A DNA stretch of 64,000 bases from Leptospira_A soteropolitanensis (GTDB lineage Bacteria > Spirochaetota > Leptospiria > Leptospirales > Leptospiraceae). The notes below the pieces were generated by a model. It was not told where the DNA came from. It made no database searches and saw only the letters and a list, made by a program, of their open reading frames with translations. The stretch lies in assembly GCF_026151335.1 (NCBI RefSeq), contig NZ_JAMQPP010000001.1; one strand, given 5' to 3'. Below are positions 26,314-36,109 of this stretch, piece by piece; the stretch's first letter is position 1, and each line of letters starts with the position of its first letter. A program made the translations under genes and the position numbers.

Positions 26314-27979
26314 AGTTGGTCTGTTTTTGGTTTTATCCAATTGTGGTTGGGAAAAGGATTATAAACGTGCAGCCTATTTATCGATGCAGCCCGATACAGA
26401 TTTAATTTTAGCACCATTTCCATTCAATATTTTTGATAGAGAGGCGAGGGACGCAATCACTCTTTCGCATTATTCAAAAGAAGAGATTAAAAATATCTTA
26501 GAAGATCATGATTTATCCTGGGACGAGTTAAAGAACCAATGGCAATTGGATCACGAAGACGAACATTTTTCGAAAGAAGTTAACTACACTTCACATTATA
26601 CTCAGTATTTTTACGATACAGAAATTCCGATTTGGATATACGGACCGAAATGGATCAGAAATGGGCAATACTCAGACGAAATTAACCAACAACATATTCC
26701 ATCCATTTATGGAAAAATTTTAGATTTCAAATTTAAGAATACAATCGATGTCTCCTATCTGGAAAAAATATTCCAAAATCAAAATCTTAAGCCAGAAATC
26801 ATCGTTACCATTGTTGTGGACCAAGGTGGAAGACAACTATACAAAGCACATAAAGGCGCTTATCCCTTTCTTGAAGATTTAAAAAATAACTCAGCTTACT
26901 TTAAAAAGGCAAAAGTAGCCCATTTGGAATCGCATACAGCTGTGGGTCATATGGCGATTGGAACCGGTGCTTTTCCTAAAGACTCAAAAATCTTTTCAAA
27001 TGAAATTTATACATATGCAGATGGAAAAGTCCTCCACAGGCCCGTCTACCAAGGAAAAGACAAAGATTGGGATTTGAGCGAGATGCAAGTTCCCAGTTTT
27101 GCTGATGAATGGGATCTATCAAAGAATAATGAACCTGTTATTGTAAGCCAGTGTTATGCGGCAAGGGCAGCAGTTGGTATGGCAGGACATGGAAAACTTT
27201 TTTCCCATGTTAAAAAAGATTCAGCAACAAACCTACCCGACAATGATTTTGTTTATTGGCAAGACGTGAAAAATTTATCATGGTCAACCTATAACGATGC
27301 TTTCCTTGTTCCTAAATCAGTGCAAAAGTATAACTTGTACCAATTCTATTTGAACCATAAAAAAGACATCTCCACTCATTTTGATGCTAAAGATCCAATC
27401 GATTTAATCGCAAAAATCCACAACTTCCAAGGATCAGAATTTCAGGCAAAAATAGATGGTGCCCTCTTTCGAGATACAATTACAGAAACCATCATCAACA
27501 CGAAAAAAGCAAATGATGGAATTACCGATCTTGCGTATGTAACCTTGAAGGCTACGGATGCAGTAGGGCATTTATATGGATGGGAATCAAAAGAAGCAGA
27601 GCAAGTTTTAAAGGCTACAGATAAGGAAATTCAAACTATATTCGAATTTCTAAAATCAAATTTTGGTGATCGCTTCATAATGGTAGTAACAGCTGACCAC
27701 GGCGCTGCACCTATGCCGGAAATTTCCAACGGTCTTTTCTTAAGTCATGAACAATTTTTTTCCAATGTGAATGAGCTGCTTCCAGAGTCAGAAAGAACAA
27801 AACGTTCTCTTGTAAAATGGGTAGCTCATTCGCAACTATCTTTGGACAAAGATCTGATGCAAACCTATCAAATCAGTGAAGAAGCCATCATTCAAAAGAT
27901 CATGGCCATCCAGGTAAATGATCGAAAGTTTTTTAGAAAGGTTTGGAAACGGGAAGAAATCCCGAATCTATCTTTATAA
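26273..27979 (+). CDS. Alkaline-phosphatase-superfamily lipoprotein (nucleotide pyrophosphatase-like)
   Basis: 568 residues from a GTG start with AGGACGGGA upstream. The N-terminus KRNILVIVGLFLVLSNCG is a lipoprotein signal, which requires this start. The catalytic domain shows IIVTIVVDQGGRQLY, ESHTAVGHMAIGTGAFP (nucleophile threonine in place of the usual serine/threonine of the TxP region), ATDAVGHLYGWESKE and VVTADHGAAP. That is the two-zinc layout of type I phosphodiesterases and nucleotide pyrophosphatases. The start lies inside the CapA gene on the other strand. A likely role is phosphate or nucleotide scavenging in the periplasm; this is inference. Confidence 0.85.
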   Translation: MINPKNIKRNILVIVGLFLVLSNCGWEKDYKRAAYLSMQPDTDLILAPFPFNIFDREARDAITLSHYSKEEIKNILEDHDLSWDELKNQWQLDHEDEHFSKEVNYTSHYTQYFYDTEIPIWIYGPKWIRNGQYSDEINQQHIPSIYGKILDFKFKNTIDVSYLEKIFQNQNLKPEIIVTIVVDQGGRQLYKAHKGAYPFLEDLKNNSAYFKKAKVAHLESHTAVGHMAIGTGAFPKDSKIFSNEIYTYADGKVLHRPVYQGKDKDWDLSEMQVPSFADEWDLSKNNEPVIVSQCYAARAAVGMAGHGKLFSHVKKDSATNLPDNDFVYWQDVKNLSWSTYNDAFLVPKSVQKYNLYQFYLNHKKDISTHFDAKDPIDLIAKIHNFQGSEFQAKIDGALFRDTITETIINTKKANDGITDLAYVTLKATDAVGHLYGWESKEAEQVLKATDKEIQTIFEFLKSNFGDRFIMVVTADHGAAPMPEISNGLFLSHEQFFSNVNELLPESERTKRSLVKWVAHSQLSLDKDLMQTYQISEEAIIQKIMAIQVNDRKFFRKVWKREEIPNLSL

Positions 27980-27999
27980 AATAGATTCAAGGATTTTGG

Positions 28000-30192
28000 T
28001 TATTTCTTTTTCACTGGGACTTCGTCTTTTTTGAAATCTTTTAATTTAAGAAAAACTTTGATCTCTTCAAAATCAATGCGATCAAGGCTCACTGTCACAG
28101 GATCACCGATAAAAAATATTTTGGAATATTTTTTCGAATAAAAAGAAAAATCATTTTTGATGACTACTTCAAATTCATCGGTGAATTCCGATTTATCCAA
28201 AACACCTTCCAAATTAGAAATATCCAATTCTACAAAAATCTGCGAAGGTCTGATCCCAACGATAAAACCTTTGAACTCTTTTATTCCTGTAGATTCTAAA
28301 TAACGAAAAGATTTGATTTTTACAATGTCTCGTTCGGCATCTGCGGCTCTTCTTTCTTCTTCGGAACAATGAAGTCCCATTACCGCTATTTCATTTTCAG
28401 AATAGACCTTATCTGTTTCTAAAAGGGTAGCATGTAATACACGATGAACGATTAAATCGGGATAGCGCCTGATTGGTGATGTGAAATGACAATAGTCCTT
28501 AAACCCCAGGCCCCAGTGTCCAAGAGGATCCGATCCATAGTATGCCTGCATAAAACTACGTAAAAGTAAATAGTTAAAAATCTTACCTACAGATCCGTCT
28601 TCAATTTCTTTGACAGCTTTCATAATCTCAGGATAAGTTGTGTCTTTGATTTGGATATTGTATCCATTCAATTGAAGAAAATGATTGAGAGTCTCTAATT
28701 TTTCCTCATCCATTGCTTCGTGAATTCGGTGGAGGGAAGGGACTTTCTTTTTTCTTAAAAACTCATCTACCTTTAGATTGGCAGATAACATCAACTCTTC
28801 AATGAGAATATGACTTGTTAGGCGTTCACGATTCTCTATCCCAATGGGTTCTTTTCTTTCATTCCAAGTGATAGTTGTTTCGCGTAAATTCAAATCAATT
28901 CTACCCGCTTCCATTCTGCGTTTGCGAAGGGCTTCTGTGAATTGTGAAACTTGATACATCCAATTTTTTAGATCTTTAGCTTTAATTTCTTCTTCGGCCA
29001 TCTCATAAGTGTATCTTGTGTTCACTTTGATCACAGATTTATAAAACTTAGCATTGTATATTTCACCTGTTTTACTTGCTTCCATCTCGACGGTGAAGGC
29101 AAGACGATTGGTATTGGCTACCAAACTGCAAAGATCTTCAGATAAAATGGGTGGCAACATAGGTACTACACGGTTTGCTAAATAAACAGAAGTAGCTCTT
29201 TCATACGCCTCTTTATCCAGAGGAGAATCTTTTTCTACATAGTAAGAAACATCTGCAATATGAATCCAAACGCGAAGTCTGTTCCCTTCATCGACAAAAC
29301 TAATGGCATCATCGAAATCCTTTGCTGTAATTCCATCGATTGTTACCGCATATAAGTCTCGTAAGTCAGTTCTGCTATTCCAATCAGAAACTGTCTTTTC
29401 TGAAACTTCTTCAGTAAAGTCCAAAGGAATGAAGTCTGGATGCACCGGATCATAATTGTATTTCATTAAAATCCGTTGTAAATCAGCGTCTTCTTTTGTG
29501 TCCGATTCGAATCGGATAAAACTCACATCGTAAAGATTATCATGTGGAATCGCACCTTCTTTGAACTTTACGATTAATATATCGTTAACATTAATCGAAT
29601 CAAAAGTATCTTTAAGGATGGATTTAACATGAATTACACCTTCCTTTCCTTCACCGAGCATATCCAAGAAACTTCCAAAAACAAATTTGTTTGTTTTTTC
29701 TTTAACTTTCATTCGGTAAAGAACACGGCCTCGTTTTAGGATGTTCGTGACTTCAGCTTCTAATCTGTCTTTTTTACCAACTCCCAATGGAATGACTTCA
29801 ACCTTGTCACCCGTAATGGCTGAATTGGTCATTGGTCCTGGAATGAAAATTTCATTTTTAGAAGGGAGGGAAATAAATCCATCCCCTCTTCGAGAAATTG
29901 AAATTCTTCCTGTTAGGCGAAAGGGACTTGCAACGGTTAAGTATTTTTTATTCGGAATCAGCAATCCTTCTGCTTCTAACAAATTAAGAAGTTGATCGAT
30001 TAAAAATTCGATTTCTTTTCTAGGAACTTTTTCTTTTCGTTTGAAGGATTTTACTTTCTTCGTTTTCGGATCTGGTCTTTTGAATTCACTTGATTCGGTA
30101 AATTTTTTTTTGATCTCTTGTCTAGTGATGTCCTTTCCAGATTTTTGATCCAGAAATTCTATGATTTTTCTTTGTATTTTATAGGTATCCAT
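28000..30192 (-). CDS. rnr: Ribonuclease R
   Basis: 730 residues, normal length. RNase R is a 3'-to-5' processive exoribonuclease that unwinds structured RNA. Order of parts: N-terminal winged-helix (1-85), cold-shock domain (GRISISRRGDGFISLP, near 95-110), the RNB catalytic domain with acidic residues D286, D292, D294 and D295 in VTIDGITAKDFDDAISF, the HFTSPIRRYPDLIVHR block, and a C-terminal S1 domain ending in a lysine-rich tail. It is last in the hslO-tsaE-tsaB-rnr operon, 4 bases after tsaB. Confidence 0.96.
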   Translation of the reverse strand: MDTYKIQRKIIEFLDQKSGKDITRQEIKKKFTESSEFKRPDPKTKKVKSFKRKEKVPRKEIEFLIDQLLNLLEAEGLLIPNKKYLTVASPFRLTGRISISRRGDGFISLPSKNEIFIPGPMTNSAITGDKVEVIPLGVGKKDRLEAEVTNILKRGRVLYRMKVKEKTNKFVFGSFLDMLGEGKEGVIHVKSILKDTFDSINVNDILIVKFKEGAIPHDNLYDVSFIRFESDTKEDADLQRILMKYNYDPVHPDFIPLDFTEEVSEKTVSDWNSRTDLRDLYAVTIDGITAKDFDDAISFVDEGNRLRVWIHIADVSYYVEKDSPLDKEAYERATSVYLANRVVPMLPPILSEDLCSLVANTNRLAFTVEMEASKTGEIYNAKFYKSVIKVNTRYTYEMAEEEIKAKDLKNWMYQVSQFTEALRKRRMEAGRIDLNLRETTITWNERKEPIGIENRERLTSHILIEELMLSANLKVDEFLRKKKVPSLHRIHEAMDEEKLETLNHFLQLNGYNIQIKDTTYPEIMKAVKEIEDGSVGKIFNYLLLRSFMQAYYGSDPLGHWGLGFKDYCHFTSPIRRYPDLIVHRVLHATLLETDKVYSENEIAVMGLHCSEEERRAADAERDIVKIKSFRYLESTGIKEFKGFIVGIRPSQIFVELDISNLEGVLDKSEFTDEFEVVIKNDFSFYSKKYSKIFFIGDPVTVSLDRIDFEEIKVFLKLKDFKKDEVPVKKK

Positions 30193-30196
30193 AAAT

Positions 30197-30868
30197 TCAT
30201 TTGTGATCTACGTAGGTCCCGCGAATGTAATTTGGCAGGAGAGATAAATAGTCGTTTTGGTTCGATTCTGTTTTGAAATATAGTTTCAAACTATACTGTA
30301 GTATAGACGATAGATTTAAGTTTGTCGCTTCAATTTTTGTGGCCGTTGGGGGATAAAACTTTGGTAAATTTCCAGTATAATACCAATTGTTAGGTGTCCA
30401 TTCATTAGTAATTATTTTTGTTTCGATGATTTCGGGAATCAGATCCAAAGAGTCAGAAAAACCACTTTCCGATTTATATTTTGTGTAGTATTTTCCTTGT
30501 TTCCCATCTAAACAGAGTAGGGAATTTTCTGTTGCATCTTCTGTTCCTTTGATTCCTGCTAAATAAGCTTCTAAACTATCGACACCGAAGACTGGAATTT
30601 TCCATAATTGGGATAGGTCTCTCGCCGTAGTGACTGTTATACGAATGCCAGTAAATGAACCTGGTCCACTTGCTACAATAATAAGGTCTGGTTTATTTAT
30701 TTTAGCTTTTTCTAGACCGGAGCGAATGTATTCTACTAACTTATAAGAAGATTCTTTTGGAGTTGTTTGTGTTTGTTCAGAGAGGATTTGTAATGAGGAT
30801 TCTGACGAATAGTTTGCAATAAGAACCTGAATCCAGTCCTGGGTTGTGTCGAAGTAGAGGACTTTCAT
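30197..30868 (-). CDS. tsaB: tRNA threonylcarbamoyladenosine biosynthesis protein TsaB
   Basis: About 223 residues from the ATG at 30868, which overlaps the tsaE stop as ATGA; the longer frame start is not supported. The ASKHA fold is recognised by MKVLYFDTTQDWIQV, ILSEQTQTTPKESSYKLVEYI and IIVASGPGSFTGIRITVTTARDLSQ. TsaB scaffolds TsaD and TsaE in making t6A37. tsaD is not in the window. An uncommon C-terminal half is expected because TsaB is poorly conserved there. Confidence 0.92.
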   Translation of the reverse strand: MKVLYFDTTQDWIQVLIANYSSESSLQILSEQTQTTPKESSYKLVEYIRSGLEKAKINKPDLIIVASGPGSFTGIRITVTTARDLSQLWKIPVFGVDSLEAYLAGIKGTEDATENSLLCLDGKQGKYYTKYKSESGFSDSLDLIPEIIETKIITNEWTPNNWYYTGNLPKFYPPTATKIEATNLNLSSILQYSLKLYFKTESNQNDYLSLLPNYIRGTYVDHK

Positions 30869-31323
30869 TGTAATTCCTCTTCCTTCCATTGCAAGGTGTA
30901 GGATCTAACCTCAATAGAATCTGTTTCAATTGATAAATAGATTCGATTAGTTTTTGGTAAATTAGGTTCCGCAATTTGCCACCATTCGATGGCAGACACA
31001 CCTTCTTTTCCCCAGATTTCCTCAAATCCCAAATCTTCTAGTTCTTCTAAAACTCTAATTCGGTATAAATCAAAATGATACAAGCGAAAGTTAGGCGAAT
31101 CGTAAATATTGTATAATGAAAAGGTAGGTGAATTGATAGAACTATTCGTGTCATAGTGACTAAACCATTCTCGAATAAAAGTTGTTTTGCCAGCACCCAT
31201 TTCTCCAGAAATCAATATGACAGGGAATTTGTTTTTCTTTATAAATTGATCTACCAACTGGTCCAAACTTAGAAATACTGGGTTAAGTTCCGATTCTCTA
31301 AGAGAGAGAAAATTGGCTTTCAT
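30865..31323 (-). CDS. tsaE: tRNA threonylcarbamoyladenosine biosynthesis ATPase TsaE
   Basis: 152 residues. Walker A is GEMGAGKT at 40-47, followed by SPTFSLYNIYDSPNFRLYHFDLYRIRVLEELEDLGFEEIW, the signature of the TsaE/YjeE family. Its ATPase activity resets the TsaBD complex during t6A synthesis. Start and stop overlap with both neighbours as ATGA (31320-31323 and 30865-30868), so hslO, tsaE and tsaB are tightly coupled. Confidence 0.95.
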   Translation of the reverse strand: MKANFLSLRESELNPVFLSLDQLVDQFIKKNKFPVILISGEMGAGKTTFIREWFSHYDTNSSINSPTFSLYNIYDSPNFRLYHFDLYRIRVLEELEDLGFEEIWGKEGVSAIEWWQIAEPNLPKTNRIYLSIETDSIEVRSYTLQWKEEELQ

Positions 31324-32174
31324 TGATTAAAGAATTTCTCCACGTCAAAAGAGTCGAACTGGTAAGCAGTCCTACAAAATTCGCAGGTAATTTCAATTTT
31401 TCCAAATTCATCGATGATAGAATCAGCCTCTTGTTTGCCAAGTGATGCAATGATATCCGCGACTTTATGTCTGGAACAATCGCATAAAAATTCAGGAGAT
31501 TCTTTGCTTAAAACTTCCAACTCTGAACCTATTTCTGTTTGCAGCGCGGCTAACATTTCATCGATTCTAAGTGCCCAAAATGCTTCTTTTTGCACAAGAG
31601 GTTGGATTTTGGAAATTAAAAACTGAAAACTTTCCTCAGGTGCATCAGGCAGCGCTTCAAAAAACAAACCTTTTGCGGAAAAATCATTTCCAGGAAAATC
31701 AAAAGGGTAGACTTCCATTCCTACTATGGCCTTTATCTGTTCCGATTCGGTAAGGTATTTGATAAAATTCACTTCAAATGTGTCTTCCACCAAGTTTGTA
31801 TAAGATTGGTATGTATCAGAATCAAAGTCCCAACGAATCACTTTCATAATCCCTTGGCCTAAAATGAATTCGTTGCGGATGTCTCCTTCCGCATGACTTG
31901 CGGAATAAGCGACAGACTTCATTTTACCATATCGATCACTATAAGCTAAGGCTTGTTTGTTGGAATCATCTTTCCATTGAATACTCACCTTTTGTTGGTT
32001 TTTTGTCATCTCTGCGAGAAATAACGCACCCATCATGGTTTTAGAAAGAAATACGGACATTTCTTTGTTTAGAGAATGTAGAAACATTGCTTCTTTAGCA
32101 GTTTCGGTGAGATCGACTAAAGTGAATCGATACTGGTGGGAGTTGGATATACCTAAAATAACTTGGTCAGACAT
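31320..32174 (-). CDS. hslO: Redox-regulated chaperone Hsp33
   Basis: 284 residues from the ATG at 32174; the open frame continues upstream but that part does not resemble the family and would run into the divergent GH42 gene. The four zinc-binding cysteines are C231 and C233 (FLCDCSRHK) and C264 and C267 (ITCEFC), matching the CxC and CxxC of Hsp33. On oxidation, zinc is released and the protein becomes a holdase that protects against aggregation. It heads the hslO-tsaE-tsaB-rnr operon. Confidence 0.93.
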   Translation of the reverse strand: MSDQVILGISNSHQYRFTLVDLTETAKEAMFLHSLNKEMSVFLSKTMMGALFLAEMTKNQQKVSIQWKDDSNKQALAYSDRYGKMKSVAYSASHAEGDIRNEFILGQGIMKVIRWDFDSDTYQSYTNLVEDTFEVNFIKYLTESEQIKAIVGMEVYPFDFPGNDFSAKGLFFEALPDAPEESFQFLISKIQPLVQKEAFWALRIDEMLAALQTEIGSELEVLSKESPEFLCDCSRHKVADIIASLGKQEADSIIDEFGKIEITCEFCRTAYQFDSFDVEKFFNQ

Positions 32175-32249
32175 TATTTGATTGAAAGTGCTGTTTTCTG
32201 ATTCAGTCTGTGTCACAAGATAGATTCTGCAATCGCAAAAAGGAAAAAT

Positions 32250-34232
32250 ATGATCTTTGGCGCCTGTTATTACCCCGAACAATGGAACCCTGAGGATTGG
32301 GATGAAGACTTAAAAATCATGAAGGAAATGGGTCTTTCGTCAGTAAGACTCGCGGAATTCGCTTGGGGAATTATGGAACCGAAAGAGGGGAAGTTCGACT
32401 TTTCTTTGTTCGATGCAGTTTTGAAAAAACTCCAAGATCACGGAATGACAGCCATCCTAGGAACACCCACGGCTACCTTTCCACCGTGGTTATATAAAAA
32501 ATTTCCAGAAATTGTTCAGGTATCCAAAGAAGGAATTATTAGAGGGATTGGGACTAGGCGCCAGGCTTGTTTCTCTTCCCCAGCTTATAAAAAAGCGACA
32601 GATCGAATTGTGACGGCTATGGCTAAACATTTTGGTAACCATCCAGCAGTTGTCGGATGGCAAATTGATAATGAGCCAGGCCATGAAGGATCCGACGTCG
32701 ATTATTCTCCATTAGCATTAGAAAACTTTAGAATTTGGTTAAAGTCAAAATACAAAACTTTAGATTCGCTTAACAAACGTTGGGGGAATATATTTTGGGG
32801 GGTGATTTATACTGATTGGAAAGAAATTCCTTTGCCAGCAGCTCATGTGGCAAGTAACTTCAATCCAGCAATGATCCAAGATTATTACAGATTCCAATCA
32901 GATGAACTGGTTTCTTACATTCATTTCCAAGCAGAGATTTTAAGGAAGTATAGCAAAGGGAAACCACTAACAACAAACCTTTATCCTTCTCCTTTTTTAC
33001 CAATCACTGATATGGAAAAGTTGTTTTCCAAACTGGACTATGTGTCTTGGGACAATTATCCTGTTTGGGGAAACCAACAGGAACCATACCCACATCCTTT
33101 GGTTACTGCCACACAACAATATTCGAGAGGTTTGAAAAATAAACCATACACTGTGATGGAACAATTTTCTGGTGTACAAGGCCATGATACTTTAGGTTAT
33201 CTTCCACCACCGGGACAAATTGGACTTTGGCTCACGCAAGCCATTGTCAATGGTGCCAACCAAATCTATTTTTTTCGTTACCGAACGGCTCGGTTTGGTC
33301 AGGAACAACTTTGTTATGGAATTTTGGATCATGGAAAAAGAAAAACATCTAAATATTTTGAGTTAAAAAAGACTATTGAAGATATCAGTGAATTTGCAAA
33401 CGATATTGCCGATTCGCCTTACAGAGCCGAGGTGGCAATTTTACATGATATTGAAAACTCACGTAATTACAAACACCAACCATTGAGTGATGGACTAAAA
33501 TTTTCACCAGTTCCCTTTGCACAAGTAGGATACGATATTGAACTTGCTACTTGGTTTGCTGGCACAAATGTTCTTAATGTAAATGCTCATTCTCTTCCTA
33601 TCAATGCAGACACTGACTGGTCGAATTACAAAGTTTTAACATTACCTCTTTATACAATGTTCGATCCATCCATTGTTGAAAAATTAAAAACTTATGTAGC
33701 TGGCGGAGGAACTTTGGTTCTCGGGTATAGGGCAGGAATCAAAGACAAAGACCATTGGATGGTAGAAGAACCGGTTCCAGGAGTGTTTGGAGAAATGGCT
33801 GGAGTGGAAGTGTTTCAGTTTGAAGCTCCGGCTATAGAGAAAGTAGGGATTCGGATGGGGATTTTACCACTTAAAGGTTCTAAGTTCTGTGAGATTTTAG
33901 AACCAGCAACGGCAAAAGTCATAGCAAGATATAAAGATTCAAAAAAATTTTACTCCGGTAAACCTGCGATAACTGTGAATACTTTTGGGAAAGGAAAGGT
34001 TTATTATGTGGGGACTTCTTTAACACCCGAAAGTTTTATCCTATTGTATAGAAAGATATTAAAGGGAGCAGGGGTATCCTTTGGATTTTTAGGTGCAACA
34101 ATTGAACGCCATTACCGAGAGGGAAAACAATTCAATTATGAAATTACAATGAACCACTCTAACAGATATAAGTTGGCGGGACTTTCGATCTTAAAACCTT
34201 TTGGTTATAAAATCAAAAAAATTCCAAAATAG
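32250..34232 (+). CDS. Glycoside hydrolase family 42 beta-galactosidase
   Basis: 660 residues, normal for GH42, with no signal peptide, so cytoplasmic. The N-terminal barrel begins GACYYPEQWNPEDWDEDLKIMKEMGLSSVRLAEFAWG. The acid/base glutamate is E142 in GWQIDNEPGHEG and the nucleophile E304 in YTVMEQFSG. The second, glutamine-amidotransferase-like trimerisation domain includes YKVLTLPLYTMFDP and GGGTLVLGYRAG. It cleaves terminal beta-D-galactosides. AAGGA is well placed before the ATG. Leptospira relies mainly on fatty acids, so the role may be salvage rather than growth on lactose. Confidence 0.93.
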   Translation: MIFGACYYPEQWNPEDWDEDLKIMKEMGLSSVRLAEFAWGIMEPKEGKFDFSLFDAVLKKLQDHGMTAILGTPTATFPPWLYKKFPEIVQVSKEGIIRGIGTRRQACFSSPAYKKATDRIVTAMAKHFGNHPAVVGWQIDNEPGHEGSDVDYSPLALENFRIWLKSKYKTLDSLNKRWGNIFWGVIYTDWKEIPLPAAHVASNFNPAMIQDYYRFQSDELVSYIHFQAEILRKYSKGKPLTTNLYPSPFLPITDMEKLFSKLDYVSWDNYPVWGNQQEPYPHPLVTATQQYSRGLKNKPYTVMEQFSGVQGHDTLGYLPPPGQIGLWLTQAIVNGANQIYFFRYRTARFGQEQLCYGILDHGKRKTSKYFELKKTIEDISEFANDIADSPYRAEVAILHDIENSRNYKHQPLSDGLKFSPVPFAQVGYDIELATWFAGTNVLNVNAHSLPINADTDWSNYKVLTLPLYTMFDPSIVEKLKTYVAGGGTLVLGYRAGIKDKDHWMVEEPVPGVFGEMAGVEVFQFEAPAIEKVGIRMGILPLKGSKFCEILEPATAKVIARYKDSKKFYSGKPAITVNTFGKGKVYYVGTSLTPESFILLYRKILKGAGVSFGFLGATIERHYREGKQFNYEITMNHSNRYKLAGLSILKPFGYKIKKIPK

Positions 34233-34256
34233 AACTTTGGTATTTTAATATAGAAA

Positions 34257-35147
34257 ATGAAAATACAAGATTATAAATCAATAAACCGGATACTAAATGA
34301 AACGTCTGCTAAAAATAAACCAGGCGACATTTATGTGGATAATTTACACACACCTTACATACAGTTTCCTGAAAAATTTGTAATCTCAGGAACATCTGTC
34401 ACTCAACCTGAGTTTGGTGATATAAAAGATTTTGTTCATACCATTTTAAAATATATTCCCGAAGCCATAGAAGGAACCTGTTTATTGCCAGAACCTAGGC
34501 CCAAACGGGAAACTGGAAAATTGTTTTTTGTTCGTCCCATGTTATTTGGCTCTTCTCGTTTTTTATATGTGTTTTCTGTTGATATGTTGTACTTGGGTGG
34601 AGCGGGGTCAGAAGAAATCAAAAAACCTGGCTCACAAAATATGACTCCATCCATCATTACAGATCGATTGTATTTTCAGACTAAAATCATCCATCTACAT
34701 TCCACGAAAGAAGATGGGGAAAACATTACGGACTTTGAAGCAAAACGATTTCAGGGTGGTGTTTTTCGCGTTGAATCGGAAAGGGATGATTCCAAACCAA
34801 TTCGAAAGTTTTCAGAGATTTTTGATGAAATTGATTTTTCAGATACTGAATCAAAAATTCGTGAAGAATTAGGAATTACTGCAGATGTTTGGAAATTAGG
34901 CAGAATTTATAGCCCGATTGGTATTGATTATTTGTCATTGTCCCTACGTTTTCTTATTCCAAGTTTACCAAAAACAATTCAGCAATTTCGAAATTTTTAT
35001 CCTATATTAACCCAAACAGAATCTGGAATCCCAGATGAAACATTAAAAAAATACCATAAATACCTTTCGTCCTTTGACGTTGAAAGAACTCAGTCAAAGT
35101 CTGGTAATATTTTATGGAAAGTCCTACAAAAATCATCCGATAATTAA
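34257..35147 (+). CDS. Uncharacterised cytoplasmic protein
   Basis: 296 residues with no signal peptide or membrane segment. It starts 24 bases after the GH42 gene and 11 bases before the inositol-phosphatase gene, so all three are probably co-transcribed. Recognisable blocks are FFVRPMLFGSSRFLYVFSVDMLYLGG and REELGITADVWKLGRIYSPIGIDYLSLSLRFLIPSLP, which suggest a globular fold, but I do not know the family. A role linked to sugar or polyol metabolism is only a guess from position. Confidence 0.75.
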   Translation: MKIQDYKSINRILNETSAKNKPGDIYVDNLHTPYIQFPEKFVISGTSVTQPEFGDIKDFVHTILKYIPEAIEGTCLLPEPRPKRETGKLFFVRPMLFGSSRFLYVFSVDMLYLGGAGSEEIKKPGSQNMTPSIITDRLYFQTKIIHLHSTKEDGENITDFEAKRFQGGVFRVESERDDSKPIRKFSEIFDEIDFSDTESKIREELGITADVWKLGRIYSPIGIDYLSLSLRFLIPSLPKTIQQFRNFYPILTQTESGIPDETLKKYHKYLSSFDVERTQSKSGNILWKVLQKSSDN

Positions 35148-35158
35148 AAGCAGGTAGT

Positions 35159-36001
35159 ATGGGCATATCTTCACCAACCATTAATTTCCCCGTAGATGAA
35201 ACCATCAAACGGATTGAATACGTAAAAGCAAATGCGATGGGAATCATCCATGAAGCAAAAAAAATCCAACGGGAAGTGTCTGCGATTCGGTCAGAAACTG
35301 ATGCAGATGAAAAAGAAAGAATTGATGCCGCCGATGGTAAGTTAGGTGATATTTTAATTCGCTTTTTACAAAAGTCTTTTCCAAAAGATGGAATTATTTG
35401 TGAGGACAAACCAACCATTGATGGTGGTGACTTTAAGTGGGTATTGGATCCGGTGGATGGATCTATGAATTTTGTTCGAGGCCTTCCTTTGTATGCAATT
35501 TCCTTTGGGTTAGAGCATAGGGAAACTCCTGTTGGTGGAGTGGTGATTGTACCTCCACAGGAATCTGTATACTCAGCTGTGCTTGGTGAGGGCGCATACA
35601 AAAATGGAGAACCCATTGTTACCTCCCGAATATCCGAATTAAATCGAGCTATCTTTTCACCCAATCTTCCCACAAAAAGAGCCCATATGATCCAAGAGAT
35701 TATGGCTGATTTATCTGGATTTTTAACCTACGCAAGATCCTTTCGTAGGACTGGTTCTTTTGTTTTGGATGCTTGTTTTATCGCAGAAGGTGTGATGGAT
35801 GCTATATGGGAAAAAACTGTAAAACATTGGGACGTTTCGGCCATTTCTGTGATTTTATCGGAAGCAGGTGGGAAATTGACGGACTTAAATGGAGTTCATT
35901 ACTATACTGGTCTTCCTGAGTTAGTAGCTTCTAATGGAGTTTTACATTCAGAAATTTTAAATTTATTAAAGACTGTTCGTTCTACAGTCAGTCGAAATTA
36001 A
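35159..36001 (+). CDS. Inositol monophosphatase family protein
   Basis: 280 residues. Metal-binding motifs of the family are present: E82 in GIICEDKP, WVLDPVDGSMNF (D97, D100) and the C-terminal WDVSAISVILSEAGGKLTDL. The family includes inositol-1-phosphatase (SuhB), CysQ (3'-phosphoadenosine-5'-phosphate) and histidinol phosphatase. The N-terminal helix (residues 10-55) is longer than in SuhB. CAGGT before the ATG gives a ribosome-binding site. The exact substrate cannot be told. Confidence 0.88.
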   Translation: MGISSPTINFPVDETIKRIEYVKANAMGIIHEAKKIQREVSAIRSETDADEKERIDAADGKLGDILIRFLQKSFPKDGIICEDKPTIDGGDFKWVLDPVDGSMNFVRGLPLYAISFGLEHRETPVGGVVIVPPQESVYSAVLGEGAYKNGEPIVTSRISELNRAIFSPNLPTKRAHMIQEIMADLSGFLTYARSFRRTGSFVLDACFIAEGVMDAIWEKTVKHWDVSAISVILSEAGGKLTDLNGVHYYTGLPELVASNGVLHSEILNLLKTVRSTVSRN

Positions 36002-36109
36002 TAGAGGCGAACGATTAGAATTGTTCTACTTTTTTAGTTTACGGTTTGCTTTTGCGATCCATACTAGATACAAAATACAATTACACTTGAATCCATCAGG
36101 AGATCGATC

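Noticed and set aside
32174..32282. Longer N-terminus of Hsp33 overlapping the GH42 gene
   Set aside because: The extra 36 residues do not resemble the family. The ATG at 32174 gives the usual Hsp33 start and length and leaves a normal divergent spacer.
35002..35673. 223-codon open frame antisense to the unknown gene and the inositol-phosphatase
   Set aside because: It spans the junction of two real genes on the other strand and its sequence is serine/proline-rich without family features, typical of a shadow frame.
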